From assembly GCF_000002425.4 (NCBI RefSeq), contig NC_037269.1, forward strand, positions 8,639,444-8,703,443: a stretch of 64,000 nucleotides of DNA, read 5' to 3'. The first letter of the stretch is position 1; each line of letters begins with the position of its first letter. The DNA is from Physcomitrium patens. Taxonomy: Eukaryota > Streptophyta > Bryopsida > Funariales > Funariaceae. Below are positions 19,865 through 31,189 of this stretch, in pieces. A program made the position numbers and the translations under genes. The notes below the pieces were generated by a model. The model saw only the letters and a list, made by a program, of their open reading frames with translations. It was not told where the DNA came from and did not search any database.

Positions 19865-22800
19865 TTATTGGGATGTCGTTGATGAAACTCCTGTATCTTT
19901 TGTGGAGCATTCGCAAGATTTTCAGCTGGCTCCCATGTTCGCTCATTAATGTCATAGCCACACCAATGAACAAGATATTCTAACTTTCTCCACCTTTGCC
20001 GCGAATCCAATACCTTTTAAACCTCATATTCTTCATGGTTCTCGATTTCAATACTAGGTGGCGGACATTGCACTCTTCCAGGAAAAGATGACTCTCGATA
20101 AGGTTCCAACAGAGAAACATGAAAGACTGGATGTACCTTCATAGAAGCCGGTAACTCCAGCCAATATGCCACTGGATTAATTTGCTTCTGGATGATAAAT
20201 GGTCCCAATCTTTGATAGTCCAACTTATCACATGGTCGCTTGGTCTTGATATTTTATCGAAGAAGCCAAGCTTTGTCTCCAACTTTGAAAGTAGGTGCTG
20301 GATTCCGAAATCTATCTGCAGACGTCTTATAGGATTCTTGAGCGGATTGTAATTGAAGCTTCAACATAGTTTGAAGCTCTGATAGTTGCTTCACAAATCC
20401 TTCAGCTGTTGGATTGTTATTTGTTGACGGACACAATAAATCAAGCTTTGGATGATACCCATAGTTGGAAAAGAATGGTGTTTGTTGAGTCGACGCATGG
20501 AGGGTGTTGTTATATGCAAACTCGGCTGGTGATAGATATGCAGTCCAATCGTCTTGCTGATAGTTGATGCTGCATCGTAAGTACTACTCCAAGACTTGGT
20601 TCACCCGTTCCGTTTGGCCATCAGTTTGAGGATGAAAAGTTGAAGAAAGCTTGATATCCACCTTCAATATCCCAAAGAGAGATCTCCAAAACTTTGACAC
20701 GAACTGGGTACCTCGATCTGATATGATATCATCTGGTAGTCCATGATATCGATACACATTATCGAGAAAGAGTCTTGCTATGACTTCACTGGATGATGTC
20801 TTCTTACAAGGAACAAAGTGTGCCATCTTCGTAAGCTGATCTACCACGACAAAGATGTTGTCAAATGAGTTTGATGATGGCAAGTCCGTGATGAAGTCCA
20901 TAGAAATTGAAGACCATGGTCGACGTGGAATTGGCAATGGCTGTAGAAGTCCATAAGGGCGATGGCGAGGATTCTTAGATCTTGAATAGATGTCACAAGA
21001 GAGGACAAAATCTTTCACATCCTTCCACATTTGGAGCCACCAAAAATCTCGAGAAATAAGCTCTAAGGTCTTATTGAATCCAAAATGTCCTGCAGCTGGA
21101 AAATCATGGCGAAATTGAAGAACTCGGAGTCGTGCTAGTCCTTTTGGAATGTACAATCGTTCTTCAAAGTATAAAAGATCTCCCTCTACCTTGAACTTGT
21201 CGTCATTGGTACGTTGCTTGATATCAATGGCTATTGAATCTTTAATGGTCATAGCACGTACCTGGTTTACGAAGTCAGCATTAAATGATACAATAGTAGC
21301 ACAAAGTTGAAATCTCTCTGGCTTCAAATAACGTTGTACATTGTTGATCAAACGCTGCTTCTCCAACCTTTGGTGCAAGATATGATCTCCTTGATAAAGC
21401 ATCGGATAGTCCTTGCTGTCTTCCAGGTCAATAAGTGATAACAAAATCGAATCTAGATAGCGACATATTCCACTGAGCTTGACGCCGATTTAAAACTCGA
21501 GCCGTCATGAAATATTCTATTTTCTTCTGATCCGTATATATGGTTACTGGATGTGAAGCTCCTTCAAGAAAGTGACGCCATTCTTCGAAAGAATCCACTA
21601 TAGTAAGAAGTTCCTTATCGTGGATCTCATAATTGATTTCAGCAGCAGAGAACTTCCGAGAATAGAATGCAACTCGATGGAGCTTCTTATCTTCACTCAT
21701 TTGTGAAAGCACAGCTTCCAAAGCAAAATCTAAAGCATCAGTTTCTAAATAGAAGGCCTTTGTAAAGTCTGGATGTACCAAAATTGGAGCTGTAGTAAAT
21801 GCTATCTTCAAATCTTGAAACGCCTTCTCCGCCAAAGGTCTCCATTCCAACTTATCCTTGCATGTTAATCGAGTGAGAGGAGCAGCAACTTGAGAATAAT
21901 TCTTGATGAAGATCCGATAGAAGTTAGCAAAACCAAGAAAGCATTGTACGTCTCTAACCGTCTTCGGAACCTCCCAAGACATGATTGCTTCTACTTTCTT
22001 GGGGTCCATCTTCAAACCTTCTGTAGTCGCAATGAACTCCAAAAATTCCATCTCCGTCTAGTGAAATAAATACTTTTCTAATTTGGCATATAGTCCTCGC
22101 TTGCATAGTTTCTCCAAGACCAAATAAACATGCTCCTCATGCTCTTCCTCATTTTTAGAGAATATTAGAATATCGTCTAAGTAGATGACAACAAAATCAT
22201 CAAGGTGTTCTCGAAAGATGTCATTCATCATATGTTGAAAAACCGCTGGAGCATTGGTAAGACCAAAAGGCATGACATTATATTCGAAATGACCATACCT
22301 TGTACGGAATGCTGTCTTCCACTCATCTCCTTCCTTGATTCGTACGAGATTATAAGCTCCCTTTAGATCAATTTTTGTAAAGATCTTCGCACGTCCAAGT
22401 TGTTCTAAGAGACTAGAAATCAAGGGTAATGGGTAATGATTTTTCTTTGTTACCTTGTTGACGCCTCGATAGTCCACACACATCCGTAATGATCCATCTT
22501 TCTTCTTCACAAATAAGATGGGTGCTCCAGCTGATGATTTTGAATGACGAATGAAGTTCTTGGCTAGATTCTCGTCGATGTACTTTTGTAACTCTGCCAA
22601 CTCCATTTGCAATAGATTGTAGATTGGGCGAAAAGGTGGTTGTGCTCCTTCTTGCAAGTCTATGGCACAATCATGTGGTCGGTGTTCCGGTAGTATGTCG
22701 GCGTTCTTCTTTTGAAATACGTCTTCAAAATCTTTATATTGCTCCTGTATACTTGCTGTTGAGATCTTCTCCTCGGTAGTTGGAGCCGCATAAATGACAA

Positions 22801-23330
22801 ATGGAGTGCCTTCCTTAGATGATCTTATAAACGCTCTTGCTCCAATGAATAAAGATTTTTTTTTTCGAGGTTTTTTACTAGGTTTTTTCTTGGGTGGTTT
22901 TGTGGGAAAAGTCATCTTCCGCAACCTCCAATCTATCAATGGATTATATTTTTCCAACCAAGAAAGACCAAGAATAATAGGATTTGATGGGGTTCTAATA
23001 ATATTAAAAATAATATGACTACTATGGTCTTTAAACGTTACTTCTATAGGTTTTGATTCATGGGTGATGCTACCAGACAATAAAGGTCGCCCATCTATGA
23101 CCTCAACATGAACAGGTTTTGATTTTTGTACTAAAGGGATCTTATGACGCTTTGCAAATTCTTCGTCTAAAAAACAAGCAGATGCTCTTGAGTCTAGTAG
23201 TGCTAAGGTTCTCTGTTTTTGAGGGTCGATAAACAGAGGGATTGTAAAACAAAGTGCAGGTTGGGCAGAAAGAAAGGAACCTGATTGTTGTTGGAATATT
23301 TCATTGTCTAGCCGCATGATTCCTACTGTG
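19865..23330 (-). pseudogene. pol of C1: PR-RT-RNaseH-INT-chromodomain
   Basis: Domains in sense order: protease near 23290-22960 (ALLDS ... [10 protein letters not shown]), a basic linker with lysine-proline repeats near 22910-22850, RT near 22650-22070 ([25 protein letters not shown]), RNase H near 21810-21480 (ETDALDFALEAVLSQ), integrase zinc region near 21110-20990, integrase core near 20910-20585 (MDFITDLPSS, SDRGTQF, GQTERVNQ) and chromodomain near 20030-19870. It differs from family A mainly in the linker and leader. About four to six breaks are present. Confidence 0.9.
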
Positions 23331-23389
23331 GCTGGGCATCCTCGTTTTCCTGAACAAATACTCCCCTAGTCTTGACTATGCCTCGGTTT

Positions 23390-24348
23390 TGCTTTTTGGG
23401 GCAGTTTTCGACTTTGTGGCCTTCTCCACTGCAATACAAGCATAAATTTTCCTCCATACGTCACTTTTTTTCTTCTATAGTAAGAGATTTGATACGTACC
23501 GCATCAATTTGCATGTCTTCTATCTTTGAATGCGAATTCACACCGCTTGCCGACATACTTAGAGCATGGCGAATTGTATGTTGTCTTGAGCGTTGGTCTT
23601 GGCGAGGTTGGAATAGGCGATTATCGCACTTCACAGCTTGGCTAATGGCTTCATTGAGCGTTCGTGGATCAGGAAGAGTTAACAGCAAATCCTTCACATC
23701 ATCTCTTAAACCCCAATAGAATTGACTCATCAACGCTTCTTCATCCCAATTGATGTCGCATACTAATTGCCTGAAATCTGAAGCATAGATTGATGTAGAG
23801 CGTATCCCTTGTCGTAGCGACCGGATCTTTGTTGTAGCCCATCGAACCTTATCGTGTTCACCAAATGCTTCCGCAAATGCTTCCAAAAAGGTTTCGAAGT
23901 TGTTTAATATGGATGATCGTTTCTCAAACAAAGGAGCAAACCATGATAGAGCTTGTCCCGTAAGTAAGGTTCTAACAAGCCCAACACATGACTCCTCCGT
24001 TGGATATCGTTCGGGCTGTAAAACTGTTATCAACCTGATTTGATTGACGAATCCTTGAAACTTAGAACGTATTCCATCAAACTTATCTGGAAGGCTAACT
24101 TGAGGCTCTTTATGTTGTAGAACTAGTGGTTCTTGTCGAACCTGAGGTAAAGTTGTTTCTCCAAGTGCCGAAATTTGAGGCTGGTGTAGTTTAGATTGTG
24201 CTATCCCAGATACTCCATCATTATGAAGCCTTGCCACCACTCCTTCAATCTCTGCAGTTCTTTGTGATAACGTAGTGAGGGCATTCATAATAGCATCTAA
24301 TTTAGACTCCGAACTTTCTGTCATACTAATGTCTTGACCTCCGGCCAT
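23390..24348 (-). pseudogene. gag of C1
   Basis: The frame starts MAGGQDISM at 24348. It has an N-terminal heptad-like segment (DAIMNALTTLSQRTAEIEG), a Ty3-type capsid region (LVRTLLTGQALSWFAPLFE, FYWGLRDDVKDLLLTLPDP) and a zinc knuckle region of the form CLYCxGEGHKVExC near 23450-23395. Gag would coat and package the element RNA. It is closely similar to gag of C2 (50735 down) and C3 (62308 up). At least one break is present. Confidence 0.87.
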
Positions 24349-24628
24349 TCTAAAAGAAGGAAAAAAATGACCCTATAAGAGGCAATATTGGTTTATAGGA
24401 GGGTAATCCACAACCTATAAAATGACTTAAGAATTTCAAGAAGAGGGGTAATCCACTCTCCCCAAGAAGAATAAGATTCCAATATTGTAACAGAAGAAGT
24501 ATCAGTTTAGAGGAGGGTAATCCGCAACCTCTAAAAAATGCTAGTATACCTTCAAGTAGAGGGGTAATCCACACTCTACTAAGAAAGAACTAGCTCTGAT
24601 ATCTCAAGTTAGTGTAGTCTCGACAAAC
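24349..24628 (-). promoter_or_regulatory. 5' leader of C1 with four GGATTACC-loop hairpins
   Basis: Four units, read on the minus strand, carry the loop GGATTACC between inverted arms: TTTATAGG/CCTATAAA (24392-24421), a weaker AGAG/CTCT pair (about 24430-24462), TTTAGAGG/CCTCTAAA (24506-24535) and AGTAGAG/CTCTACT (24555-24580). Arms differ between units while pairing is kept. Confidence 0.72.
24616..24626 (-). promoter_or_regulatory. Self-priming primer-binding site of C1
   Basis: In the sense direction TTGTCGAGACT begins 2 nt after the 5' LTR and is the complement of the predicted RNA 5' end. In C1 the 5' LTR copy of that end (24754-24764) has one difference; the 3' LTR copy (18970-18980) is exact. 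Confidence 0.8.
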
Positions 24629-25112
24629 TGTCTCGGACACAAAATATAGACTTGAAATCTAACAAGAAGTTCAAGAAGAAGTGGCAGAACTAGATTAAAC
24701 AGATGAGTACAAGAACAACACCAGAAAGGTGAGCTAGAACTCCAAGAGATGTGTTGTTGAGACTGAAGAACTCTTCAGCCTCGATTCCTATATATACTCC
24801 TACTTAGAAAGCTTCTTGAGCTACTTCTATTAACTAGGAAGCTTCTAGAAGGTTCTAGAGGCTTCTTTTCTAGAAGGTTCTAGAAACTTCTCGAGCTACT
24901 TCTATTAACTAGGAAGTTCGAGGAGATTCCTTTCTAGAAGCTTCTAGAAGCTTCTCTTCTAGAAGGTTCCAAAGACTTCCTTTCTAGAAGCTTCTAGAAA
25001 CTTCTCTCTAAAAGGTTCCTGAGGCTTCTCTTCTAGAAGGTTCCAGAGGCTCGTTTTCTTAAAGGTTCTAGAAACTTCTCTCTAGAAAGTTCTAAGGAAT
25101 ATGTCCCTAACA
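24629..25112 (-). repeat. 5' LTR of C1, heat-shock-element-rich
   Basis: 484 bp, flanked by ATTCT. The span 24932-24954 reads TTCnnGAAnnTTCnnGAAnnTTC, five consecutive perfect heat-shock-element units, upstream of the TATA box near 24791-24798 in the sense direction. Confidence 0.95.
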
Positions 25113-25117
25113 ATTCT

Positions 25118-25365
25118 CCTCTTTGAACCATCAAAAAATCCTCAATGAATTTTAATACTCAAGAGTATTAAAAATTGAGTAGGTCCAAATGCCTTCTAAG
25201 ATGTGAATGTAATGAGAAGAGTACACCTAAATCATGCTCCAAAAAATAAAGAAGCGTAATTGTGCTATACCTCTTGACATGCATTCTACTAAAAGTACAT
25301 AATATGTAAGATGGAGTACCACAATTCCATTCAATGCTTGAGCAATTTTGTTAATGCTATTGTAC
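25118..25365. other. Unassigned flank between C1 and D1
   Basis: About 250 bp of AT-rich sequence with no frame or known repeat that I recognise. Confidence 0.5.
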
Positions 25366-26715
25366 TGTAATTATTTTTAGTATGTAAAAATTAACTAAAA
25401 TAGATAATATATTTATAAATATTTATGTACTTTAAAATAGTTAGTAGATTAATTTAAAGAGTGTTGATGTAAGAGAATTTATTTTGAGGTTTATCTATGT
25501 TGATTATAGTATTTAAAATATATATGAATTAAATATTTAGTATAAAATTTAAAGAGAAAATTGAGGCCCAAAGATAAAGATCCAAACTTCTAAAAAGCTT
25601 ATTTGAAGGGATGAAAGTAAGGTATGGATAGATGAAGGCTAAAAAAAATATTCTTTATTCCTATTGGTTGATGGCTATGCCCAATAGGCATTCAACAGGC
25701 TGTCCATGACCATAACAAGGATTTTTGTGACTTCAAAGGAGGCACTTGAGAATCAAAAATAAGAGTTGCAAGGTTTAGGATTTGGAATACAATTTGTATA
25801 CAAATTTAAGAGGATTTGGAATTAAGGTAATGAAGTTATAGTCATTTGAAGTTAAGGTGTCTTTTTAAAATATACTATTGCTATTTTGAAGATATGAGGG
25901 ATTTCATGATAGATTTTGGAGATCAAGAGATGCGGTCACATTGACGATTTTAAGATCTACATCTTTTGTGAAAGATTTTCTGCACTTAAAGGTTTTATAA
26001 AGAAATTATAGAGCATTGAAGATAATATATGTAATTCAAAGGCAATAAGTAAGTTGTTTTATTGATAGTAATGATTGGAGCCAAATCTTGAGTTTTTGGG
26101 TGAATTTTTGGCTCAAAATTTCTAAAAAAGTATGTTATTAGGTTAAAAAGCTATATATCAATTTTTTTTGGTATTTAAATACTTATTTTGTGAGATATGA
26201 TGAAATTTGGATACACATATATATTAGCAAGGATTTGAAGCTATTATTAGGATTTTAGTGATATTTCAAGATTTGTAACAAATTTGTAGTTAAAATTTGT
26301 TGTCATAGTTGTTAAAAGTATATCTATACTTTATGTAAAATTTAGGTTTGTTTGGATGGTCCAATCGTGACATATGAGCTGTTGAAGTTCAAAAAAAATC
26401 ACCTTAAGGATATACAAGGTTTTATAATATTTTTATCTAATTTTTGGTGATCTTTGGTACTTAGGGCTTATGTATTGATGTAATTGATCCTAAAAGAAAA
26501 ATTTTATATATAAACATGTTTTTGTTTTGTTTTGTTTTTTTTTTTTTTTTAAATCTTGAGGCTTGATTGAATAATTATTGACAGCTAAAAGCCTAGCAAT
26601 TTCTTAAGGCAAATTCTCTCTACTTTAATAATGCTAAGAGTTATTTCTTGAAGTCTTTTTAGCTTTTTTATATACCTTGATCAATTCCAAATTGTCAATC
26701 CACATACATCTTATT
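25366..26715 (+). repeat. D1, copy of LTR-like repeat D (decayed)
   Basis: It aligns by eye with D2 (44363 to about 45715) from the TGTAA start onward, over about 1.35 kb. Shared landmarks include an inverted CCAAT pair (25660-25667 and 25681-25688) and the AACAAATTTGTAGTTAAAATT segment near 26275. No long frame is present. It is more AT-rich than D2. The ends and strand are uncertain. Confidence 0.6.
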
Positions 26716-28879
26716 TATTCTTAAATAAACTTTTTAATAATGAACCACTTCTTAAAGTATATGTATAAATATTTTGTGAGTGGATTTCAAAATTTATATT
26801 TGTAAGCAAGAAGTTTAAAATTCTATAAAAGTGATTGAATTAGAAAAAAAAAACAATAACTATCATAGCAGTATTAGGGCAAAATTGACTCTTTTAATTA
26901 TAATTGCTACTTGTTCTTTGTCTTCTTTGATATTTCTTAGTACCTTAATAATTATAGGATTCAGATGTGTATTAATCACATTGTAGTTCTTTCTAGATTT
27001 TTTACATATTATAGAATTAATCATGAGATTGGTTTGAAGTTTATAAAATTTTACTTCAAGAACTCTACATGGACAACATTATAGACATGCTATACCACCA
27101 CCAATAAAAATTAGTGCCAATAGCTACTAGCCAATGACATACACCAAGAACAAAGTGATCAGCACCATCACATTGCACGAAACATGACTAGCTTATGTCG
27201 CAATGCCAAAGGCAATGAAAGAAAAAATAACAAAATTAGATTATGTCAACTACTACCAATAGTAGATAACAACTAATGCAAGAAATGTCATACTAGTTCC
27301 AACAAAGCAACCTTTCAAATTCACTCCAAAAACACTCCAAATACAAAAATGAACTAGATGAGATTTTTGGGACCATTTATTACTAGTTGCTTCCTAAAAC
27401 TTAGAGCTCTATTTGCATGCAAGAAATAAAATATAGAAGAAAAGAGAGAAGAATTGAGATCTAGATTAGATCCTATTAATAGCTATTCTTTCTTTAAAAG
27501 TAGAAATGCCTAAATGTAGAATAGATAGGAACTTTTTGTCTTACAATATATTGTATGTAGAGTTAAGAAAAGCTACTAAATAGATGTATGGATAATTAGA
27601 GGGTATAATAGATGATTACTGTGAGCACAATTAATAACTCCAATGATTAGTTATAATTACTTTTGTAATTTTTAACATATTTTTATTAATTTTAATGCTA
27701 ATATGATTAACTTGTGATTTCAAATTAGTTTTTAAAATTAGATATGATTTTATTCATATTTTTAGGTTTTTAATTATATAGATACTTCTAATTATTAGAT
27801 TGAGTGATTATTAAAAATCTAAAAATAATAAATTAAGAAGATCTATAATATTTTTATTCTAGTTTAATTTCTCTTTCAATACTAAAATTAGAATTTTAGT
27901 AGAATTTTTCTTCTAAGTTCTAGAAATTATATCTTAAATCAATATGCAATCTTAGTTTTTAATCCCAAGGCTAATTCTTAATTTTACTATGGTTAGGAAT
28001 TTCCTTAAGTCTAATTGCTCTATCTTCCTATTTAATTTTAAGATTTTTTTTAGCTTAAATTTAATGCTGCAATTTAAGTGGATTAAAAATATAAAGTCTA
28101 ATTGTTAAATTAATGATGATTTCTAGAAGATGGAGGTGAGCTAATTGTTGAGATGGAATTTCCTCTCTTAGTGAATTTAATTACTATTTGGAGTTGAAAA
28201 TTGGAGAAAAGGAAAAAATCACAAGTATATTAATTCAAGGCCAAATTAGAATTGGATCTTAGATTTGCTAGGAGTTTGTATTTAAAGGAGCTTAAATTGA
28301 AGAATGGTGATCATGATGGCTCTGTTGGCAAGAACCCTTCATGATCTCCAAGTAAATTGATTAAAATTAGAATTATAGTTGAAACTTACAACTAAATTAG
28401 CAAATTAATTAGTTTTGATGATTTAGAACTCAGATTTTGGCTTGAGAATAGTCAACTTCAGGATAAAAATGTATTTCAGAAATATTGGTGGTGTTAGTTT
28501 TGCCAAAAAGGTGTTAGTTTTTGAGTTATAAGCATTTTCAGTCTTAAAATAGGATTTAGGCTTAGAGTGATTGTAGACCCTTGAACTTGGTTAGGTTTTT
28601 TTTGATTTGGATGGTGGAGATGTGGCCGCCACCTTTGAGCCTCCTCCCACCAAGTTAAGAGGGCTTGGATGGCCAATCTCCCTCTCTCTCTCCCTCCTAT
28701 TGTAAGACAAAGCCTTGCCAAATTGTTTCTAGGCTTTTAATTGAAGGAAATTTTCTCCTACCTTATCACTGCATTGATATTCTTTCCTCTCAGTCACTCA
28801 ATTTTTTATTCTTTTGAGAGATATTTTGTTCTCAACTTTTTTTAGTTACCAGCTTTTCAATGATATAATCCATGAGCAA
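26716..28879. other. Unassigned AT-rich sequence
   Basis: No gene or recognisable element. The 28580-28720 stretch is unusually GC- and CT-rich (a CTCTCTCTC run near 28680) compared with its surroundings; the short minus-strand frame over it (28494-28721) has no recognisable domain. Confidence 0.45.
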
Positions 28880-29480
28880 TTTGAAGCTTGGACGGTTTTT
28901 AGGCGAATTTCCAAGTAGCAAGGGGTCTATTGCCCTTAGCAACATAGAAGTGTCAACTTCAAATTTTTTTAACTTGGTGACCTCTATCTCAACTCTAATA
29001 TTACTTACTATTATGTTTTGAAAAATTTAAATCACTAACTTCCAAGTTATAACAAATATTTGATGATTTTTAGAGTGAGGATGGGTCTGCTGCCTTAGCA
29101 GTTTAGAATAATTAACTTTGAGTAAATATAGCTTAATACTTATTGATGTTTTGTCATCAAATAATATTGTGAAAAAAAGATTACTAAGTTTAATTATAGG
29201 AAAAATTAGAGTTGTTAACTTTGAATTACTAACCAAATTTTAGTGAATTTTTAAGTAGAAAGAGTCTGGTGCCAAGGTAGTCCAAGTGGCTCTACTTGGA
29301 AAAACCATATCTCAAGCATTTCAGATCGGATTGCTACAAGATTTAAGAAAGTAGAAGCATGCTATAGTTAACCTTAATCACACCAAATTTCACATGCATT
29401 AGAGTCTCAAGGAATTTTTGGTGAATTTTTGAGTAGCAAGGGTGGCTGCCTATAATTTGACATCTCAAGGTATGTTATTG
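28880..29480. repeat. Degenerate tandem repeat, about 160-180 bp period
   Basis: A phrase close to GTGAATTTTTGAGTAGCAAG followed by GGTCTGCTGCC recurs near 28903, 29063, 29243 and 29421. The spacing is about 160, 180 and 178 bp, so at least four diverged units are present. Origin unknown. Confidence 0.55.
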
Positions 29481-30030
29481 TTTCATCTCTAATCATTCTC
29501 TAATCACATTCTTTAGCACCTAATTTGATATATTAGTTCTTACTTGTCATATTATACTTAATTTATATTATTTAATAATTTTTAAGAACTTTTCACTCAT
29601 TCCAATAATTAATAGTAAAATTTTATTTTTTCATCCATCTTTATCTTTAAAAGATAAAAGAAAAAAATTAATATTATCTTTTTATTTTTACCTTTTACTT
29701 TTGATATGAATTTATAATTTTTACTTTTTATCTTTAATTTTTTTTATTCTAGTTATTTTTAAACTTTTCATTCAACTTTTAGTTATTAATTCTAATTTAT
29801 TTTATTTTATTTTTATCTTTATTTATAATTTTGAAAGATTAAACTTCATTAAGTTAAACTTGGAAGGTAATTAATTTTTTTGACTATAATATTAAAGAAA
29901 TTATAAAAGATTATATATTTGACTTATTGTATTTGATTGAATTAATTGTGATTGTTATATCATTTATTTATTTGTTTTTGTTTTTTTTTGTTTTTTGTTT
30001 TTTTTTATTTTTTTTATATATATTTATGGT
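29481..30030. other. Unassigned T-rich sequence before B0
   Basis: Low-complexity T-rich DNA with T tracts near 29970-30020. No coding frame is seen. Confidence 0.45.
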
Positions 30031-30039
30031 TTAAATTCC

Positions 30040-30963
30040 CACTTAAATAAATATTAAATTTTAATCTAAGTCACAATTGAATCAAATTGAATTTAAGTGA
30101 GGGGATTAAAAACCACTCACAATTAGGAATGAAAAGTAGTTAACATTGGATGTATAATGTTTGGTATTTGGAGGTAAGTATAAATTTGTTGAAGAAGAAG
30201 TAGAAGAGACCAAGAACTATAGAAGTCTAGAACTAGGGGATAAGCTTGGTGCTACCTCTTGTTTTTTTTTATTTTTTTTTTTTTTTTTTTGTGATAACAC
30301 TAGAGTTGATAGATTGAGATTCATTCTGGTTGTTGAATAATATAAACTAAGATTGTTGTAATAAAATAGAAATTGGATTTATATGTTGTTAAGTAAGAAA
30401 CTGAATTTGTTGATTATTGAGTTATATTTGGTGGATTGGAAGCGAGTGACTAAAGATATGAGTGTAGTTCAACTACGAATGATGATGTTGTGCAATATTG
30501 ACTGTAATAATTGAATAATAAAAGAGATCTATAAGAAATGAGTAGAATTGGATGTATGAAAGGGAATATGAAAGAAATGATTAGTTTTGGAATGTATTCT
30601 TATTGAAGATATATTTCCAGTGATTGAAATATTGAATGAGTGTATGTAGTTTGTTAAGACAGTATAGTATTACATGATGATGTTATGAGATTGGAGAAAG
30701 ACAAGTAAATAAAATAGGAGATTTATGGGAGACAAGATTGTGAATGTTTATATTTGATTGTGAAGAAGAATTTATAGATAATTATAGAAATTGAAGTTAT
30801 TTTAGAATATTTTATGTGCCCATTGAATTCAGTTGATCAGAATTGATAAATTGTATAATCATAATAAATATGTATTATACAAATAATCTTTTTCTGTATT
30901 TAAACTCTCTTATTTAGGCTTACTTTGATTAGATTAATCTGGAATAAGTAAAATGATATTATA
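30040..30963 (+). repeat. 5' LTR of B0 (decayed, start approximate)
   Basis: It aligns by eye with the reverse complement of the B2 LTR: GATAAGCTTGGTGCTACCTC near 30230-30260 and GGAATAAGTAAAA near its end (30941). The remains of the primer-binding site follow at about 30964-30980. The 5' boundary is uncertain by tens of bases. Confidence 0.7.
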
Positions 30964-31189
30964 TTTTTGCACTATTGTTGAAGATCGATCATTGTATTGA
31001 ATGTTAGAAATTAGCTATAGGTTGTTTGAGATTGGATGTTGAATAGAATTATTATTCAATTGAAGTTAACTTAGAATTGAAGTCATATGAATGGTAGCAG
31101 ATGGCGCTAGAAATTACTTCAAGAAATTTATGAAGAAAGATTATGATTAATAAAATTGATAGAACTATCCTAAAAAAGACTCAATAATT

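Larger units (their letters stand above)
18845..25112 (-). mobile_element. C1, family C chromovirus
   Basis: This 6268 bp element has 484 bp LTRs (18845-19328 and 24629-25112), TG...CA ends and target duplication ATTCT (18840-18844 and 25113-25117). Sense order: LTR, leader, gag, pol with chromodomain, ORF3, LTR. The LTRs differ at about 22 positions (hand count). gag and ORF3 are largely open; pol has roughly four to six breaks. It is closely similar to C2 along its whole length and inverted relative to C3. Confidence 0.95.

Noticed and set aside
28494-28721. 75-residue minus-strand frame in unassigned DNA
   Set aside because: No domain, no supporting neighbours, and composition looks like a chance frame over a GC-rich patch.
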